Shown here: one piece after another, positions 34,862 to 44,090 of the stretch | Numbering within the stretch: the stretch's first letter is position 1 | Layout of the letters: every line of letters begins with the position of its first letter | Program-made: the position numbers and the translations under genes | The notes under the pieces: model-generated | Databases searched by the model: none | The model's input: the letters and a program-made list of their open reading frames with translations, nothing else | What the model was told of the DNA's origin: nothing | From: Streptomyces clavifer | Lineage (GTDB): Bacteria; Actinomycetota; Actinomycetes; Streptomycetales; Streptomycetaceae | Direction of reading: 5' to 3' | Assembly (NCBI GenBank): GCA_014651175.1 | Contig: BMWJ01000002.1 | Location: forward strand, 186,001-250,000 | DNA: 64,000 bases

Positions 34862-36132
34862 CGGCGCGCCTTCGCGCCGGCCGCGGTGCGGACCGCTGCC
34901 CGGTCCGCCGCCCGGTCCGCGCGCCGGGACAGGGACACCGCTCCGGCGAGCCGTTCGATCGATTCCGGAACGTCCCAGTCCTCCCGGCGCAGGGAGGCGA
35001 GTGTGGTCGCCGGGACGACGACGAGGTCCGGTGCGCCGGTGTCCAGCGCCCGCACGAGGAGGGCCCAGGCCGCGTCCCAACGGGACTTCTCGGGGCGGTT
35101 GCGGACCGCCGCCACCACACCGTCGAGGACAGCCTGGCGCAGGTCCCCGCGCTCGGGGAGGACCGCGCCCGCCGGGTCGGCGAGCAGCGTCTCGGGGTCC
35201 GGGAGGTCCAACCGGTCCAGGCTCGCCAGCAGTTCCAGCCCCGGCCCGTCCCCCACCGTGCCCCTGACCAGGAGGGACAGCACCTCCCGGGAGGAGCCGG
35301 CGGCGGTCGCGAAGGCGATCAGGCTCAGGGTCATGTCCCAGCTCCGGGGCGAGGCCCAGGGGCCGCCGCGGCGCGTCTCGCCGGTGGGCATCTGGTGCAC
35401 GAGCTTCGGCCGGGCGGCGAGGAGTCCGCACACGGCGCGGCGGGCGAAGTCCACGGCCTCGGGCAGCTTCCCGGGGTCGAGCTGCGGCAGGGTGGCGCGG
35501 GGCCACGTACCGCCGAGGCCACGCACGACGACCTCGTGGTCGTGGGTCCACTTCAGGTGGACGAACCGGTTGGCCAGCGGCGGGCTGAGTTCCCACCCGT
35601 CGGCGGCCGAGGACCGCGGGTTGGCGGCGGCCACGATGCGGACCCCGGGCGGGAGTTGCAGGGCGCCGATACGCCGTTCGAGGACGAGGCGGAGCAGGGC
35701 GGCCTGCACGGCGGGCGGGGCGGTGGACAGCTCGTCGAGGAACAGCAGCCCCCGGCCGGCCCGGACGAGGCGTACGGCCCAGTCCGGCGGGGCCATCGGG
35801 ACACCGTTCTCCGCGGGGTCGTCCCCGATGACGGGCAGCCCCGAGAAGTCGGACGGCTCGTGCACGCTGGCGATGACCGTGGTCAGTGGGAGGTCCAGGG
35901 ACACGGCGAGCTGGGTGAGGGCCGCGGTCTTGCCGATGCCCGGCTCGCCCCACAGGAGTACGGGCAGGTCGGCGGCCACGGCCAGCGTCAGCGCCTCCAG
36001 CTGGGTATCGGGGCGCGGTTCGGTGGTGGTGTCGCGCAGCAGGGCCGTCAGGCCGTCGGCGACGTCGAGTTGGGAGAGGCGGGGACGGCCGGAGGCGATG
36101 GCGGTCGTGGCGGGCCGGGTGCATGTGGACAT
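34858..36132 (-). CDS. MoxR-type AAA+ ATPase
   Basis: A 424-aa AAA+ protein with Walker A WGEPGIGKTAA (about 58-68), Walker B GLLFLDELSTAP, sensor IVAAANP and an Arg-containing LANRFVHLKW segment. MoxR ATPases act as chaperones with VWA partners to mature or assemble other complexes. The stop overlaps the start of the VWA gene (ATGA). The C-terminal 30 residues are Ala/Arg-rich. It belongs to the three-gene module 33623-37601. Confidence 0.9.
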   Translation of the reverse strand: MSTCTRPATTAIASGRPRLSQLDVADGLTALLRDTTTEPRPDTQLEALTLAVAADLPVLLWGEPGIGKTAALTQLAVSLDLPLTTVIASVHEPSDFSGLPVIGDDPAENGVPMAPPDWAVRLVRAGRGLLFLDELSTAPPAVQAALLRLVLERRIGALQLPPGVRIVAAANPRSSAADGWELSPPLANRFVHLKWTHDHEVVVRGLGGTWPRATLPQLDPGKLPEAVDFARRAVCGLLAARPKLVHQMPTGETRRGGPWASPRSWDMTLSLIAFATAAGSSREVLSLLVRGTVGDGPGLELLASLDRLDLPDPETLLADPAGAVLPERGDLRQAVLDGVVAAVRNRPEKSRWDAAWALLVRALDTGAPDLVVVPATTLASLRREDWDVPESIERLAGAVSLSRRADRAADRAAVRTAAGAKARR

Positions 36133-36206
36133 GGGTGATCACCTTGTGGGTCGTGGCGGGACAAGGAGGTGCCGAGGATGCGGCGGGGACCGGGGCCCCC
36201 GTCACG

Positions 36207-37601
36207 TCAGCGGAAGGTCAGGTGGCGGGGGCGGGCGTGGCGGTCACGGATGAGGGGGTGGTCCGGGCGGTAGCGGACGGGTCCGGGGCCGGCCAGGTCC
36301 GCCCTGAACAGCCCGTACGCGATCCGCCGCTGCGCGGCCGCCTCCAGCTCGTCCCGCAGGGCGCCGCTGCGCAGCACCGCGCCGGGACCGAGCAGGCCCT
36401 CGACGACGGCCAGCGCACCGGCGGTGTCGCCGTGGTCCAGGCGTTCGCGGACCCCGGCGAGGCAGTCCGGATGGCGGTGCGCCTCGTCGATGGCCCGCAG
36501 GCAGGGCAGCGGAGTCCCGGTCAGCGCGACGAGGAGTTCCTCCCGGCGGATCTCGTCCGGGCCGTGGTCCAGTGGGACCAGGACGCCGTCGACCAGGCCG
36601 ATCCGGTGCCGGGCCCCCCGGCACTCCACGAGACGCGGCTGTCCCGTCCCGTGCGGAGTCCGGGGCACTCCGGCGGGTGTGTGATCCGGGACCAGTGCCG
36701 CGACGACCAGCGGGTGGAGCCGTCCGGGCTCGATCGAGCCGGTGCGCAGGAGTTCCAGGTCGGGAAGGGCCCAGGTCGCCGCGTCCGGCAGGACCGGTGG
36801 CGGCGGGGCGCCGCTTCCGGGAGGCTGCTCCGCGAGGCGCACGGAGGACGGGGCGCCCCCGTCGGCCGACAGGTCCAGGTGGAGCCGCTGCCGGGACCCG
36901 AACCGTACGGTGAAGGAACCGCTCGTCAGCCCTTCGGAGCGCAGCAGCACCCCCGCTTCGGCGGCCCACCGGTCGACGGCACAGTGCCGCCCCGGCGGCA
37001 CCCCTTCCCGCACCCGCGGGTCCACCTCAGGAGGACCGGCGGGCTGCGGCACGGCCCCTGCGCGGACCCGCAGTTCGCCGGCCCTGCGGGCGTCCCAGAG
37101 GTGACGGTGCAGGTCGAGGCGGAACCGGCGGTTGGGGTGGGGGTGCGGATGGCGGCGGGCGCCCGCCTCGGAGTGGGACCCGTCCCACAGTCCGAGGCTG
37201 AACCGCTGGCCGGCGTCCGCCCAGGCAGGCGGAGTCCGGACCACCAGGTGCAACGCACGCGCCCCGTCGCGCACCCCGGCGTCGTACCGGGCCAGGGCGA
37301 TGGTCAGGCCCGGACGCAGCAGACCGTGCGGAGCGATCCTCGGCATGTGCCAGCGCAGCAGCTCGGGTGCGAGATGGCGCAGATCGGCCCGGATCAGGGC
37401 CGCGCATTCCTGCCCGTGGACACGCGCCACGGACCGTAGGTCGAGATCGACGTCGACGCCTGCGGCGGCGCACGCCCCTGCCCAGTCGCCGGCTCCGCGG
37501 CGGACGGTCGCAGTCTCGATCATGGAGGGCGGCACGGCGAACTCGCGCACGCGCAGCCAGAAGGACGGGTGGGAATCCCTATTCGCGGTCTGAGTGAGCA
37601 T
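36207..37601 (-). CDS. unknown protein of the MoxR/VWA module
   Basis: A 464-aa protein, the first gene of a three-gene operon with MoxR and VWA (74 bp to the next start). I recognise no catalytic motif. Features include RVREFAVPPSMIETATVRR near the N-terminus, a His-rich ARRHPHPHPNRRFRLDLHRH stretch at about 155-175, and a helical C-terminus (ALAVVEGLLGPGAVLRSGAL). It could be the substrate or adaptor of the MoxR/VWA machine. ATG 37601 is chosen over GTG 37607 because AAGG is better spaced. Confidence 0.75.
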   Translation of the reverse strand: MLTQTANRDSHPSFWLRVREFAVPPSMIETATVRRGAGDWAGACAAAGVDVDLDLRSVARVHGQECAALIRADLRHLAPELLRWHMPRIAPHGLLRPGLTIALARYDAGVRDGARALHLVVRTPPAWADAGQRFSLGLWDGSHSEAGARRHPHPHPNRRFRLDLHRHLWDARRAGELRVRAGAVPQPAGPPEVDPRVREGVPPGRHCAVDRWAAEAGVLLRSEGLTSGSFTVRFGSRQRLHLDLSADGGAPSSVRLAEQPPGSGAPPPPVLPDAATWALPDLELLRTGSIEPGRLHPLVVAALVPDHTPAGVPRTPHGTGQPRLVECRGARHRIGLVDGVLVPLDHGPDEIRREELLVALTGTPLPCLRAIDEAHRHPDCLAGVRERLDHGDTAGALAVVEGLLGPGAVLRSGALRDELEAAAQRRIAYGLFRADLAGPGPVRYRPDHPLIRDRHARPRHLTFR

Positions 37602-37853
37602 CAGCACTCACCTTGCGCGGACGGGTCCCCCAATCTGAGAACGGAGTGAGTCATCATCGCGGGCAGCCTAACGGGCGCCTCCCCGAACTGCCAGGCATTT
37701 CAGGGCGGTACGTCGCAGGGCGCGACGGCAGCGGTTGCCGGGAGGATGCTGGACGGTCCCGTCCGGCAGGTCTCCGCACCGGACGGTTCACGCAATTGAC
37801 CGCCTCACGGACGCTTCCGTCGTTCAGAATGTGGGGGACGGAGGGGGATCCTC

Positions 37854-38180
37854 ATGCCACACTCCGACCGGCCGGGCCCGGACGGCGAGACGTCGCGCGA
37901 CCGCCGCACACGAGACCTCCGCAAGGACCGGAAGCCCGTACGGAACCTGCTCGCAGCCGATGTGGGCGGCGCACACCTCGGACTGGCCCTGACCATTGGC
38001 GCGTTGCTCGTGGCCGCCGGCTTCTCCGGACCCCGCTGGGTCCTGCTCGCCACCGGAGCCTGCGCCACCTGGTTCGCCCTCGCCCTGGCGGTGGTCCACC
38101 TCCGGGGCGCGCGCGGCGGGAACGCGGTCCGACGGGCCTACATCGCGACGTTCGGCTGGGGCGACTACGTCACGCCTTGA
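37854..38180 (+). CDS. small two-helix membrane protein
   Basis: A 108-aa protein with a highly charged cytoplasmic N-terminus (RDRRTRDLRKDRKP), then two membrane helices (LGLALTIGALLVAAG and WVLLATGACATWFALALAVV) and a short basic-aromatic tail. ATG 37854 follows GGAGGGGG. TTGACC at 37796-37801 is a possible -35. No family recognised. Confidence 0.7.
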   Translation: MPHSDRPGPDGETSRDRRTRDLRKDRKPVRNLLAADVGGAHLGLALTIGALLVAAGFSGPRWVLLATGACATWFALALAVVHLRGARGGNAVRRAYIATFGWGDYVTP

Positions 38181-38482
38181 GGACCCGGGGCTGGTCACCA
38201 TTGACGTCGGCCCACAGGATGGACGCCCGTGGGTGCCGCCGCTCCGTACGTTCGCCGGACACGCCTCGATCCGGCACATCGAGCCTGTCCAGGGCTTCTC
38301 GTCCGGCCGGCGCCGCCTTCAGGTCACGCACGCCGGACAAGTGACACCCCGCCCCGCCGTAGTCCTCGCACATTGATCCACCACGGTTGGTCACAACTCC
38401 GTCACTACCGGAACATCCTGCTCCCCGGGCACATACCGCACCGCTACGGTCATGCCTTCGCGAACCGCTCTTGGGGGACATC
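38181..38482. other. intergenic region with a doubtful small ORF
   Basis: This 302-bp gap has no convincing gene. A minus-strand ORF from ATG 38373 to 38170 (67 codons, MCEDYGGAGCHLSG...) is preceded by GGTGG. It overlaps the end of the upstream gene and matches nothing I know, so I do not call it. The final 20 bp carry the TTGGGGGACA ribosome-binding site of the lipoprotein gene. Confidence 0.3.
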
Positions 38483-39127
38483 TTGAATATCCGCGCTCTC
38501 ACCACCGCACTCGTCTGTCTGACCGCCGTGGCTTTGGTCGGCTGTGACCCGGCCGCCACGAATCCGAAGCCCGCAGCACCAGCAGCTTCCGAGTCCTCTG
38601 CTGCCACCCCTGACGCGACACCGTCCCAGGAGGAGGACAAGCCAGCCGAGTCCAGGGCGGTCCTCGACTTCGTCGGCATGGGCCTGCAGTCCGCTCAGGA
38701 CAAGGCGCAGGCTGAAGGCTTCTACTTGCTGACCTCACACGACAGCGCCGGCCGGGACCGCCTGCAGGCCCTCGACCGGAACTGGAAGGTGTGCTCCCAG
38801 AGCATCAAGGCCGGCACGACGGTGCCGGTCGACACGAAGCTGGACTTCGGTGCGGTGAAGCTCGATGAGACCTGCCCGGCCGGCGATGCCAAGGCGCCCG
38901 AAGCGGCAGGCGACACCATGCCGAACCTGGTCGGAAAGTCCGTCAAGGCAGCCCGTGGCGCCTTGGATTCGGGTACTTCGGTCACAACGACGGACGCGGC
39001 GCAGGACCGCATGGTCCTGCTTGAAAGCAACTGGCAGGTGTGCACCCAGTCACCCGCCCCCGGGACCGCCCTCAACGGGCAGCCCGTCGACTTCACCGCG
39101 GTGAAGTACGAGGAGAACTGCCCGTAG
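38483..39127 (+). CDS. lipoprotein with two PASTA-like repeats
   Basis: A 214-aa predicted lipoprotein from TTG 38483 (GGGGGA upstream). The lipobox AVALVGC gives Cys at about 20, followed by a Pro/Ser/Ala-rich linker. Two similar 70-residue PASTA-like modules follow: DFVGMGLQSAQDKAQAEGF...NWKVCSQ...VDTKLDFGAVKLDETC and MPNLVGKSVKAARGALDSG...NWQVCTQ...PVDFTAVKYEENC. Each has two cysteines likely forming a disulfide. Such domains can bind peptidoglycan fragments. Role inferred as cell-wall-associated. Confidence 0.82.
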   Translation: MNIRALTTALVCLTAVALVGCDPAATNPKPAAPAASESSAATPDATPSQEEDKPAESRAVLDFVGMGLQSAQDKAQAEGFYLLTSHDSAGRDRLQALDRNWKVCSQSIKAGTTVPVDTKLDFGAVKLDETCPAGDAKAPEAAGDTMPNLVGKSVKAARGALDSGTSVTTTDAAQDRMVLLESNWQVCTQSPAPGTALNGQPVDFTAVKYEENCP

Positions 39128-39200
39128 GCAAGTGAACAGAACATCCGGCCGAACCGGGCCGGTCAGTGGGCAACGGCCGGACCGGGCGCCCGCCCCGGGG

Positions 39201-39590
39201 TCAGAAGAAGACCCCGCACCGCAGCAGTACGTTGGCGTACGGGCGTGCCTCTCCCGTCCGCACCACCAGCCGTGCCCCGGCCGACAGCGCCTTGAGCTCG
39301 GCGTGCGGGACGTGGGTGAGTGCCGGGAGGCGGGCGGCCAGGAGGCGGGCGGTCTCCGGGTTGCCGTCGCGTATCTCCTCGGCCGCTGTCGCGGCCTCCA
39401 CCACCAGCTCGTCGAGCAGTCCGTCGAGCACCTCGGCGAAGGCCGGGACGCCGGCCCGGAAGGCCAGGTCGACGACGCGGGGGCCGGGCGGGACCGGCAT
39501 GCCGACGTCGCAGACCAGGACGCCGTCGCCGTGTCCCAACTCGGCCAGCGCGCCAGCGAGATGACGGTTGAGGATGCCAGACTTCTTCAC
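39201..39590 (-). CDS. rbsD: D-ribose pyranase
   Basis: A 129-aa RbsD/FucU protein that interconverts ribopyranose and ribofuranose so that ribokinase can use it. Recognisable stretches are MKKSGILNRHLAGALAELGHGD (His at about 10 and 20) and LVCDVGMPVPPGPRVVDLAF, ending with the conserved ANVLLRCGVFF. The GTG start overlaps the rbsK stop by 4 nt. It is the last gene of the ribose operon. Confidence 0.95.
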   Translation of the reverse strand: MKKSGILNRHLAGALAELGHGDGVLVCDVGMPVPPGPRVVDLAFRAGVPAFAEVLDGLLDELVVEAATAAEEIRDGNPETARLLAARLPALTHVPHAELKALSAGARLVVRTGEARPYANVLLRCGVFF

Positions 39591-40528
39591 AGCGCGACGA
39601 CCTCTTCAGCGGTGGGGAAGGACGCCTGGGCGCCCTGTCGGGTGACGGCCGCCGCGCCCACCCGGACGGCGAACGCGGCGGCCTCGGCCAGCTCGTCCCC
39701 GAGTCCGAGGCGCCATGCCAGGGCGGCGGTGAACGCGTCGCCCGCGCCCGTCGTGTCGACCGCGTCGACCTTGGGGCTCGGTACGCGCACGGGGGCGCCG
39801 TCGCCGCGGCTGTCGGCGACCAGGGCGCCCTCCCCGCCGAGGGTGACCACGACCGAGCGCGGACCGTGGGTGAGGAGGGCGCGGGCCCAGTCCTCCGGGG
39901 CGCTGCCTGCCGTCTCCCCCAGGATGCCCAGGAGGTAGCGGGCCTCGTGCTCGTTGAGTACCAGCGGATCGCAGGCCGTCAGGACGTCCTCGGGCAGGGG
40001 CGCGGGCGGCGACGGGTTGAGCACGAGCCGGGTGCCGGGGGCGAGGACGCGGGCCGTCTCCGCCACCGTGTCCAGAGGGATCTCCAGCTGGACGGAGACG
40101 ACGCGGGCGGCGTCGAACAGGGGTGCCGCCGCCCTGATGTCGGCCGGTGTGAGCCGGCCGTTGGCCCCCGGGGAGACGACGATGCTGTTGTCGCCCGAGG
40201 GGTCCACCGTGATCAGGGCGACTCCGGTGGGCGCCCCGCCGACGAGGACCCCGCCGGTGTCGACGCCCGCCGCCCGCTGCGACTCCAGCAGCAGACGGCC
40301 GTGGGCGTCGTCACCGACCCGGGCCAGCAGGGCCGTACGGGCGCCGAGGCGTCCGGCGGCGACTGCCTGGTTGGCCCCCTTGCCGCCCGGGTGGACGACG
40401 AGGTCGGTGCCGAGCACCGTCTCTCCCGGTGCGGGGCGCCGGTCGACGCCGATGACCAGGTCGGCGTTGGCCGAGCCGACGACCAGGAGGTCGTACCGGG
40501 CGGGGGCGGGGTCCTCGTTCTCGTACAT
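39587..40528 (-). CDS. rbsK: ribokinase
   Basis: A 313-aa PfkB-family kinase forming ribose-5-phosphate. It has the N-terminal VVGSANADLVIGVDRRPAPG, the HPGGKGANQAVAAGRLG motif (about 47-63) and the C-terminal anion hole/catalytic base VDTTGAGDAFTAALA with Asp. It lies 30 bp after the transporter fusion gene and overlaps rbsD by 4 nt. The length is normal. Confidence 0.95.
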   Translation of the reverse strand: MYENEDPAPARYDLLVVGSANADLVIGVDRRPAPGETVLGTDLVVHPGGKGANQAVAAGRLGARTALLARVGDDAHGRLLLESQRAAGVDTGGVLVGGAPTGVALITVDPSGDNSIVVSPGANGRLTPADIRAAAPLFDAARVVSVQLEIPLDTVAETARVLAPGTRLVLNPSPPAPLPEDVLTACDPLVLNEHEARYLLGILGETAGSAPEDWARALLTHGPRSVVVTLGGEGALVADSRGDGAPVRVPSPKVDAVDTTGAGDAFTAALAWRLGLGDELAEAAAFAVRVGAAAVTRQGAQASFPTAEEVVAL

Positions 40529-40558
40529 GTGTGGTGCTGCCTTCCTTGGGCCTGCGGG

Positions 40559-42526
40559 TCAGGAGAAGTCGGCGACGTTCTTCTGGGTGACGACCTTGAC
40601 CGGCACCTTCACCATGCCGTCGATCTTCTCGTCGTCGGCGGCCCTGACCGCGTTCTGTACGGCGATCCTGCCCAGTTCCTTCGGCTGCTGGGCGACGGAC
40701 GCGTACAGGGTGCCCGCCTCGACCGCCTTCAGGCCGTCCGGCGTGCCGTCGAAGCCGACGACCGAGACCGACGTTCCGGCCTTGCTGCCGAGTGCCTTCG
40801 TGGCGCCGAGCGCCATTTCGTCGTTCTCGGCGAAGACACCGGTGATGCCGGGGTTGGACTGCAGCAGGTTGGTCATGACGTCCAGCCCCTTGGTCCGGTC
40901 GAAGTCGGCCGGCTGGGTGGCGACGACCTTGATGCCCGGGTAGGCCTTGATGCCTTCGGCGAAGCCGGCGCCGCGCTCACGGCTGGCGGAGGTGCCGGCA
41001 GTGCCCTGGAGGACGACGATGCTGCCCTTGCCGCCGAGCTTGTCGGCGAGCGCCTCGGCGGCGAGCTTGCCGCCCGCCACGTTGTCGGAGGCGACGAGCG
41101 TCGCGGTCTTCGCCCCGTTGACACCGCGGTCCGCTGCGACCACCGGGATGTCGGCCTTGTTGGCGCTGCTGACCCCGGGCCCGACGGCGTCGGAGTCCAC
41201 CGGGTTGACGATGATGGAGTTGACCCCGGAACTGGTGAAGTTCTGCAGTTGGTTGGCCTGCTGCGCGGCGTCGTTCTGGGCGTCGGTGACGGTGAGGTCG
41301 ATCCCGGCCTTCTTCGCCTCGGCCTGCGCGCCTTCCTTCATCTGGACGAAGAAGGGGTTGTTGAGGGTGGAGAGCGACATGCCCACCTTGGTGGTGCCAC
41401 CGGAGGAACCGGAGTTGAAGAACGTGACGGCGGCGATGACCGCGGCCACGCAGACCAGCGCGAGACCGGCCTTCATCGCGCCCTTGCGGCCGGATCCGGG
41501 AGCTCCCGGTGCGGCGGAGGAACCGGAGGCGGAGGCGGCACCCGATCCGGCCTTGCGGCGCAGGGTGTCCAGCAGCACCGCGAGGGCGATGACGACGCCG
41601 ATGACGACCTGCTGCCAGAACGCGGACACGGACAGGAGGTTCAGGCCGTTGCGCAGCACGGCGAGGATGAGCGCGCCGATCAGGGTGCCGGACGCCTTGC
41701 CGACGCCGCCCGCGAGGCTGGCGCCGCCGATGACGACCGCCGCGATCGCGTCGAGTTCGTATCCCTGTGCCGCCTGCGGCTGGGCGGAGACGAGGCGGGA
41801 GGCGAGGACGATGCCCGCGACGGCGGCGAAGAGGCCGGCCAGGGCGTAGATGACCAGCTTCTGCTTCTTGACGCGCAGGCCGGAGAGCCGCGCCGCTTCC
41901 TCGTTGCCGCCGATGGCGTACATGGAGCGGCCGATGTAGGTGCGGGTCAGGATGAGCGCGGTGAGCAGGCCCATCGCGATCATCACGAGGACCGGGACGG
42001 GGAGCCAGCCGCCGAGGTTGTCGCCGAGCACGGAGACGGAGTCGGGGAAGGGGATCGGCTGGCCCTGGGAGATCACCAGGGACAGTCCGCGGGCGACGGA
42101 GAGCATGGCCAGCGTCGCGATGAACGAGGGCAGTTTCCCGTACGCGACGAGGGCACCGTTGATGAATCCGCAGGCGAGGCCGGTGGCGAGGCCGAGGACG
42201 ACAGCCAGCCAGACGGGGACCCCCTCGGACGTCGCCGCCCAGGCGATGACCGTCGCGGAGAGCGCGGCGACCGAGCCGACGGAGAGGTCGATGCCCGCGG
42301 ACACGATGACGAAGGTGACGCCGAACGCGAGGATCGCGGTGACGGCGGCCTGCACACCCACGTTCAGCAGGTTCTGTGTGGTGAGGAAGTCACCGGAGAG
42401 CAGCGACATCGCCACCAGCAGGACGACCAGTGCGCTGAGGGCGCCGTTGTCGAGCAGGAGGCGGCGGACCGTGTTCTTCGCGGTGCCGCCCGCGCCCGTC
42501 TTGCTCGGAAGCGTGTCAGTGGCCAC
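40559..42526 (-). CDS. rbsC-rbsB: ribose ABC transporter permease/binding-protein fusion
   Basis: A 655-aa fusion. Residues 1-320 are an RbsC-type permease with 8-10 helices and the conserved GIDLSVGSVAALSATV motif and VVIGGASLAGGVG. A Gly/Ser/Ala-rich linker (about 322-345) and a single hydrophobic helix (LALVCVAAVIAAVTFF, about 352-368) lead to a complete RbsB-like periplasmic binding domain (VGMSLSTLNNPFFVQMKEGA, FAENDEMALGATKAL). The helix would place the binding domain outside the cell. It starts 11 nt inside the rbsA end. Normally these are two separate proteins. Confidence 0.93.
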   Translation of the reverse strand: MATDTLPSKTGAGGTAKNTVRRLLLDNGALSALVVLLVAMSLLSGDFLTTQNLLNVGVQAAVTAILAFGVTFVIVSAGIDLSVGSVAALSATVIAWAATSEGVPVWLAVVLGLATGLACGFINGALVAYGKLPSFIATLAMLSVARGLSLVISQGQPIPFPDSVSVLGDNLGGWLPVPVLVMIAMGLLTALILTRTYIGRSMYAIGGNEEAARLSGLRVKKQKLVIYALAGLFAAVAGIVLASRLVSAQPQAAQGYELDAIAAVVIGGASLAGGVGKASGTLIGALILAVLRNGLNLLSVSAFWQQVVIGVVIALAVLLDTLRRKAGSGAASASGSSAAPGAPGSGRKGAMKAGLALVCVAAVIAAVTFFNSGSSGGTTKVGMSLSTLNNPFFVQMKEGAQAEAKKAGIDLTVTDAQNDAAQQANQLQNFTSSGVNSIIVNPVDSDAVGPGVSSANKADIPVVAADRGVNGAKTATLVASDNVAGGKLAAEALADKLGGKGSIVVLQGTAGTSASRERGAGFAEGIKAYPGIKVVATQPADFDRTKGLDVMTNLLQSNPGITGVFAENDEMALGATKALGSKAGTSVSVVGFDGTPDGLKAVEAGTLYASVAQQPKELGRIAVQNAVRAADDEKIDGMVKVPVKVVTQKNVADFS

Positions 42527-44090
42527 GGGGGCCCTCCTCTTCGTTCACTGCGTTCCCCGCGTCCGTCGCGGAGGTGGGGGTGGGGGTGGGTGTGGGTGTG
42601 ACGGCGGCGCTGACGGCGAGGGCCATCACGGCGTCCTGGGTGGCTTCGTGGGCGGGTAGTTCACCGGCGACGCGCCCCTGGGCCATGACGATCACCCGGT
42701 CGCTCATGCCGAGGACCTCGGGCAGGTCGCTGGAGATCATCAGGACCGCGTGGCCGGAGGCCGTCAGCTCGTTGATGAGCTGGTAGATCTCGACCTTGGC
42801 GCCGACGTCGATCCCTCGGGTCGGCTCGTCGAGGATCAGCACGCGGGTGTCCGCGAGCAGCCACTTGCCGATGACGACCTTCTGCTGGTTGCCGCCGGAG
42901 AGCGTACGGACGTGCTGGCCGAGGCCGGCCATGCGTACGCCCAGCTGTCCGGCGATCCTCGCGGCGGCCGTGCGCTGCCCCTTGAGGTCCACGAGGCCGG
43001 AGCGGGTCGCGGAACGCAGGGTGACGAGGCCGAGGTTCTCCTGCACGGACGCGTCCAGGACCAGCCCCTGTCCCTTGCGGTCCTCGGGGACGAGGCCGAT
43101 GCCGGCGCCCATGGCGGCGGTCACGTCGTGCTTGGCGAGCCGCTCGCCGAGCACGTCGACGGTCCCGGCGTCGTAGGGGTCCGCGCCGAAGACGGCCCGG
43201 GCGACCTCGGTGCGGCCCGCGCCGACGAGGCCGGCGAGACCGACGACCTCACCGGCCCGCACCTCGAAGCTGATGTCGTGAAACACCCCGTCGCGGGTGA
43301 GTCCGCGCACGGAGAGCAACGCCTCGCCCGTCTCAGGGCGTTCGCGGGGATACTGCTGGTCGATGCTGCGGCCCACCATCAGCTGGACGAGCTCCGCCTC
43401 GGGAGTGGACGCGGGCACCTGGTCGATGCTGCGGCCGTCGCGCAGGACGGTGACGCGGTCGCCGAGCGCGGCGATCTCGTCGAGGTGGTGGGTGATGAAG
43501 ACGATACCGACGCCGTCCTCGCGCAGCTGCCGCACGATCCGGAAGAGCTTGTCGACCTCCCCGGAGGTGAGGACGGCGGTCGGCTCGTCCATGATCAGGA
43601 CGCGTGCCTCCAGGCTGAGCGCCTTGGCGATCTCGACCATCTGCAGTCGGGCGATGCCCAGTTCACGCACCTTGACCCGGGGTGAGACGTGCAGGCCGAC
43701 ACGGCGCAGGAGCACCTCGGCGTCGGCTTCCATGCGCCGCCGGTCGATCATGCCGAGGCGGCGCGGCTGGCGTCCGAGGAAGATGTTCTCGGCGACGGTG
43801 AGATCGGGTACCAGGTTGAACTCCTGGTAGATCGTGGCGATCCCGAGCTTCTCGGCATCCTGGGCACCGTGGATGCGGACCTCCTGCCCGTGGGCGAAGA
43901 TCCGGCCGCTGTCCGGGCGGTAGGCACCGGAGAGCATCTTGATGAGGGTGCTCTTGCCGGCCCCGTTCTCGCCGAGCAGGACGTGCACTTCACCGCTGCG
44001 CAGGTCGAAGTCGACGCTGTCCAGGGCGACCACGCCGGGGAAGGTCTTGCGTACGCCTTCGATGCGCAGCAACTCGACTGACTCGCTCAC
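42516..44090 (-). CDS. rbsA: ribose ABC transporter duplicated ATPase
   Basis: A 524-aa protein with two ATPase halves. The first has Walker A GENGAGKST and Walker B VLIMDEPTAVL; the second is degenerate at its P-loop (GLVGAGRTEVAR) but keeps LSGGNQQKVVIGKWL and LILDEPTRGID, as is usual for RbsA. The C-terminus ends in a Pro-Thr repeat (PTPTPTPTPTS) encoded by a G-rich tract. The GTG start overlaps the rbsR stop by 4 nt. Confidence 0.95.
   Translation of the reverse strand: MSESVELLRIEGVRKTFPGVVALDSVDFDLRSGEVHVLLGENGAGKSTLIKMLSGAYRPDSGRIFAHGQEVRIHGAQDAEKLGIATIYQEFNLVPDLTVAENIFLGRQPRRLGMIDRRRMEADAEVLLRRVGLHVSPRVKVRELGIARLQMVEIAKALSLEARVLIMDEPTAVLTSGEVDKLFRIVRQLREDGVGIVFITHHLDEIAALGDRVTVLRDGRSIDQVPASTPEAELVQLMVGRSIDQQYPRERPETGEALLSVRGLTRDGVFHDISFEVRAGEVVGLAGLVGAGRTEVARAVFGADPYDAGTVDVLGERLAKHDVTAAMGAGIGLVPEDRKGQGLVLDASVQENLGLVTLRSATRSGLVDLKGQRTAAARIAGQLGVRMAGLGQHVRTLSGGNQQKVVIGKWLLADTRVLILDEPTRGIDVGAKVEIYQLINELTASGHAVLMISSDLPEVLGMSDRVIVMAQGRVAGELPAHEATQDAVMALAVSAAVTPTPTPTPTSATDAGNAVNEEEGPRGH

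Noticed and set aside
33707..36253. An 848-codon plus-strand frame opposite the VWA and MoxR genes
   Set aside because: No family motif, Arg/Ser/Pro-rich translation, fully antisense to convincing genes.
38170..38373. A 67-codon minus-strand ORF with a GGTGG upstream
   Set aside because: Overlaps the upstream gene end, weak coding signal and no recognisable relative.
39866..42601. A 911-codon plus-strand open frame opposite rbsK and the transporter fusion
   Set aside because: Antisense to genes with clear family motifs; its translation is low-complexity Gly/Val/Asp-rich, typical of GC-driven shadows.
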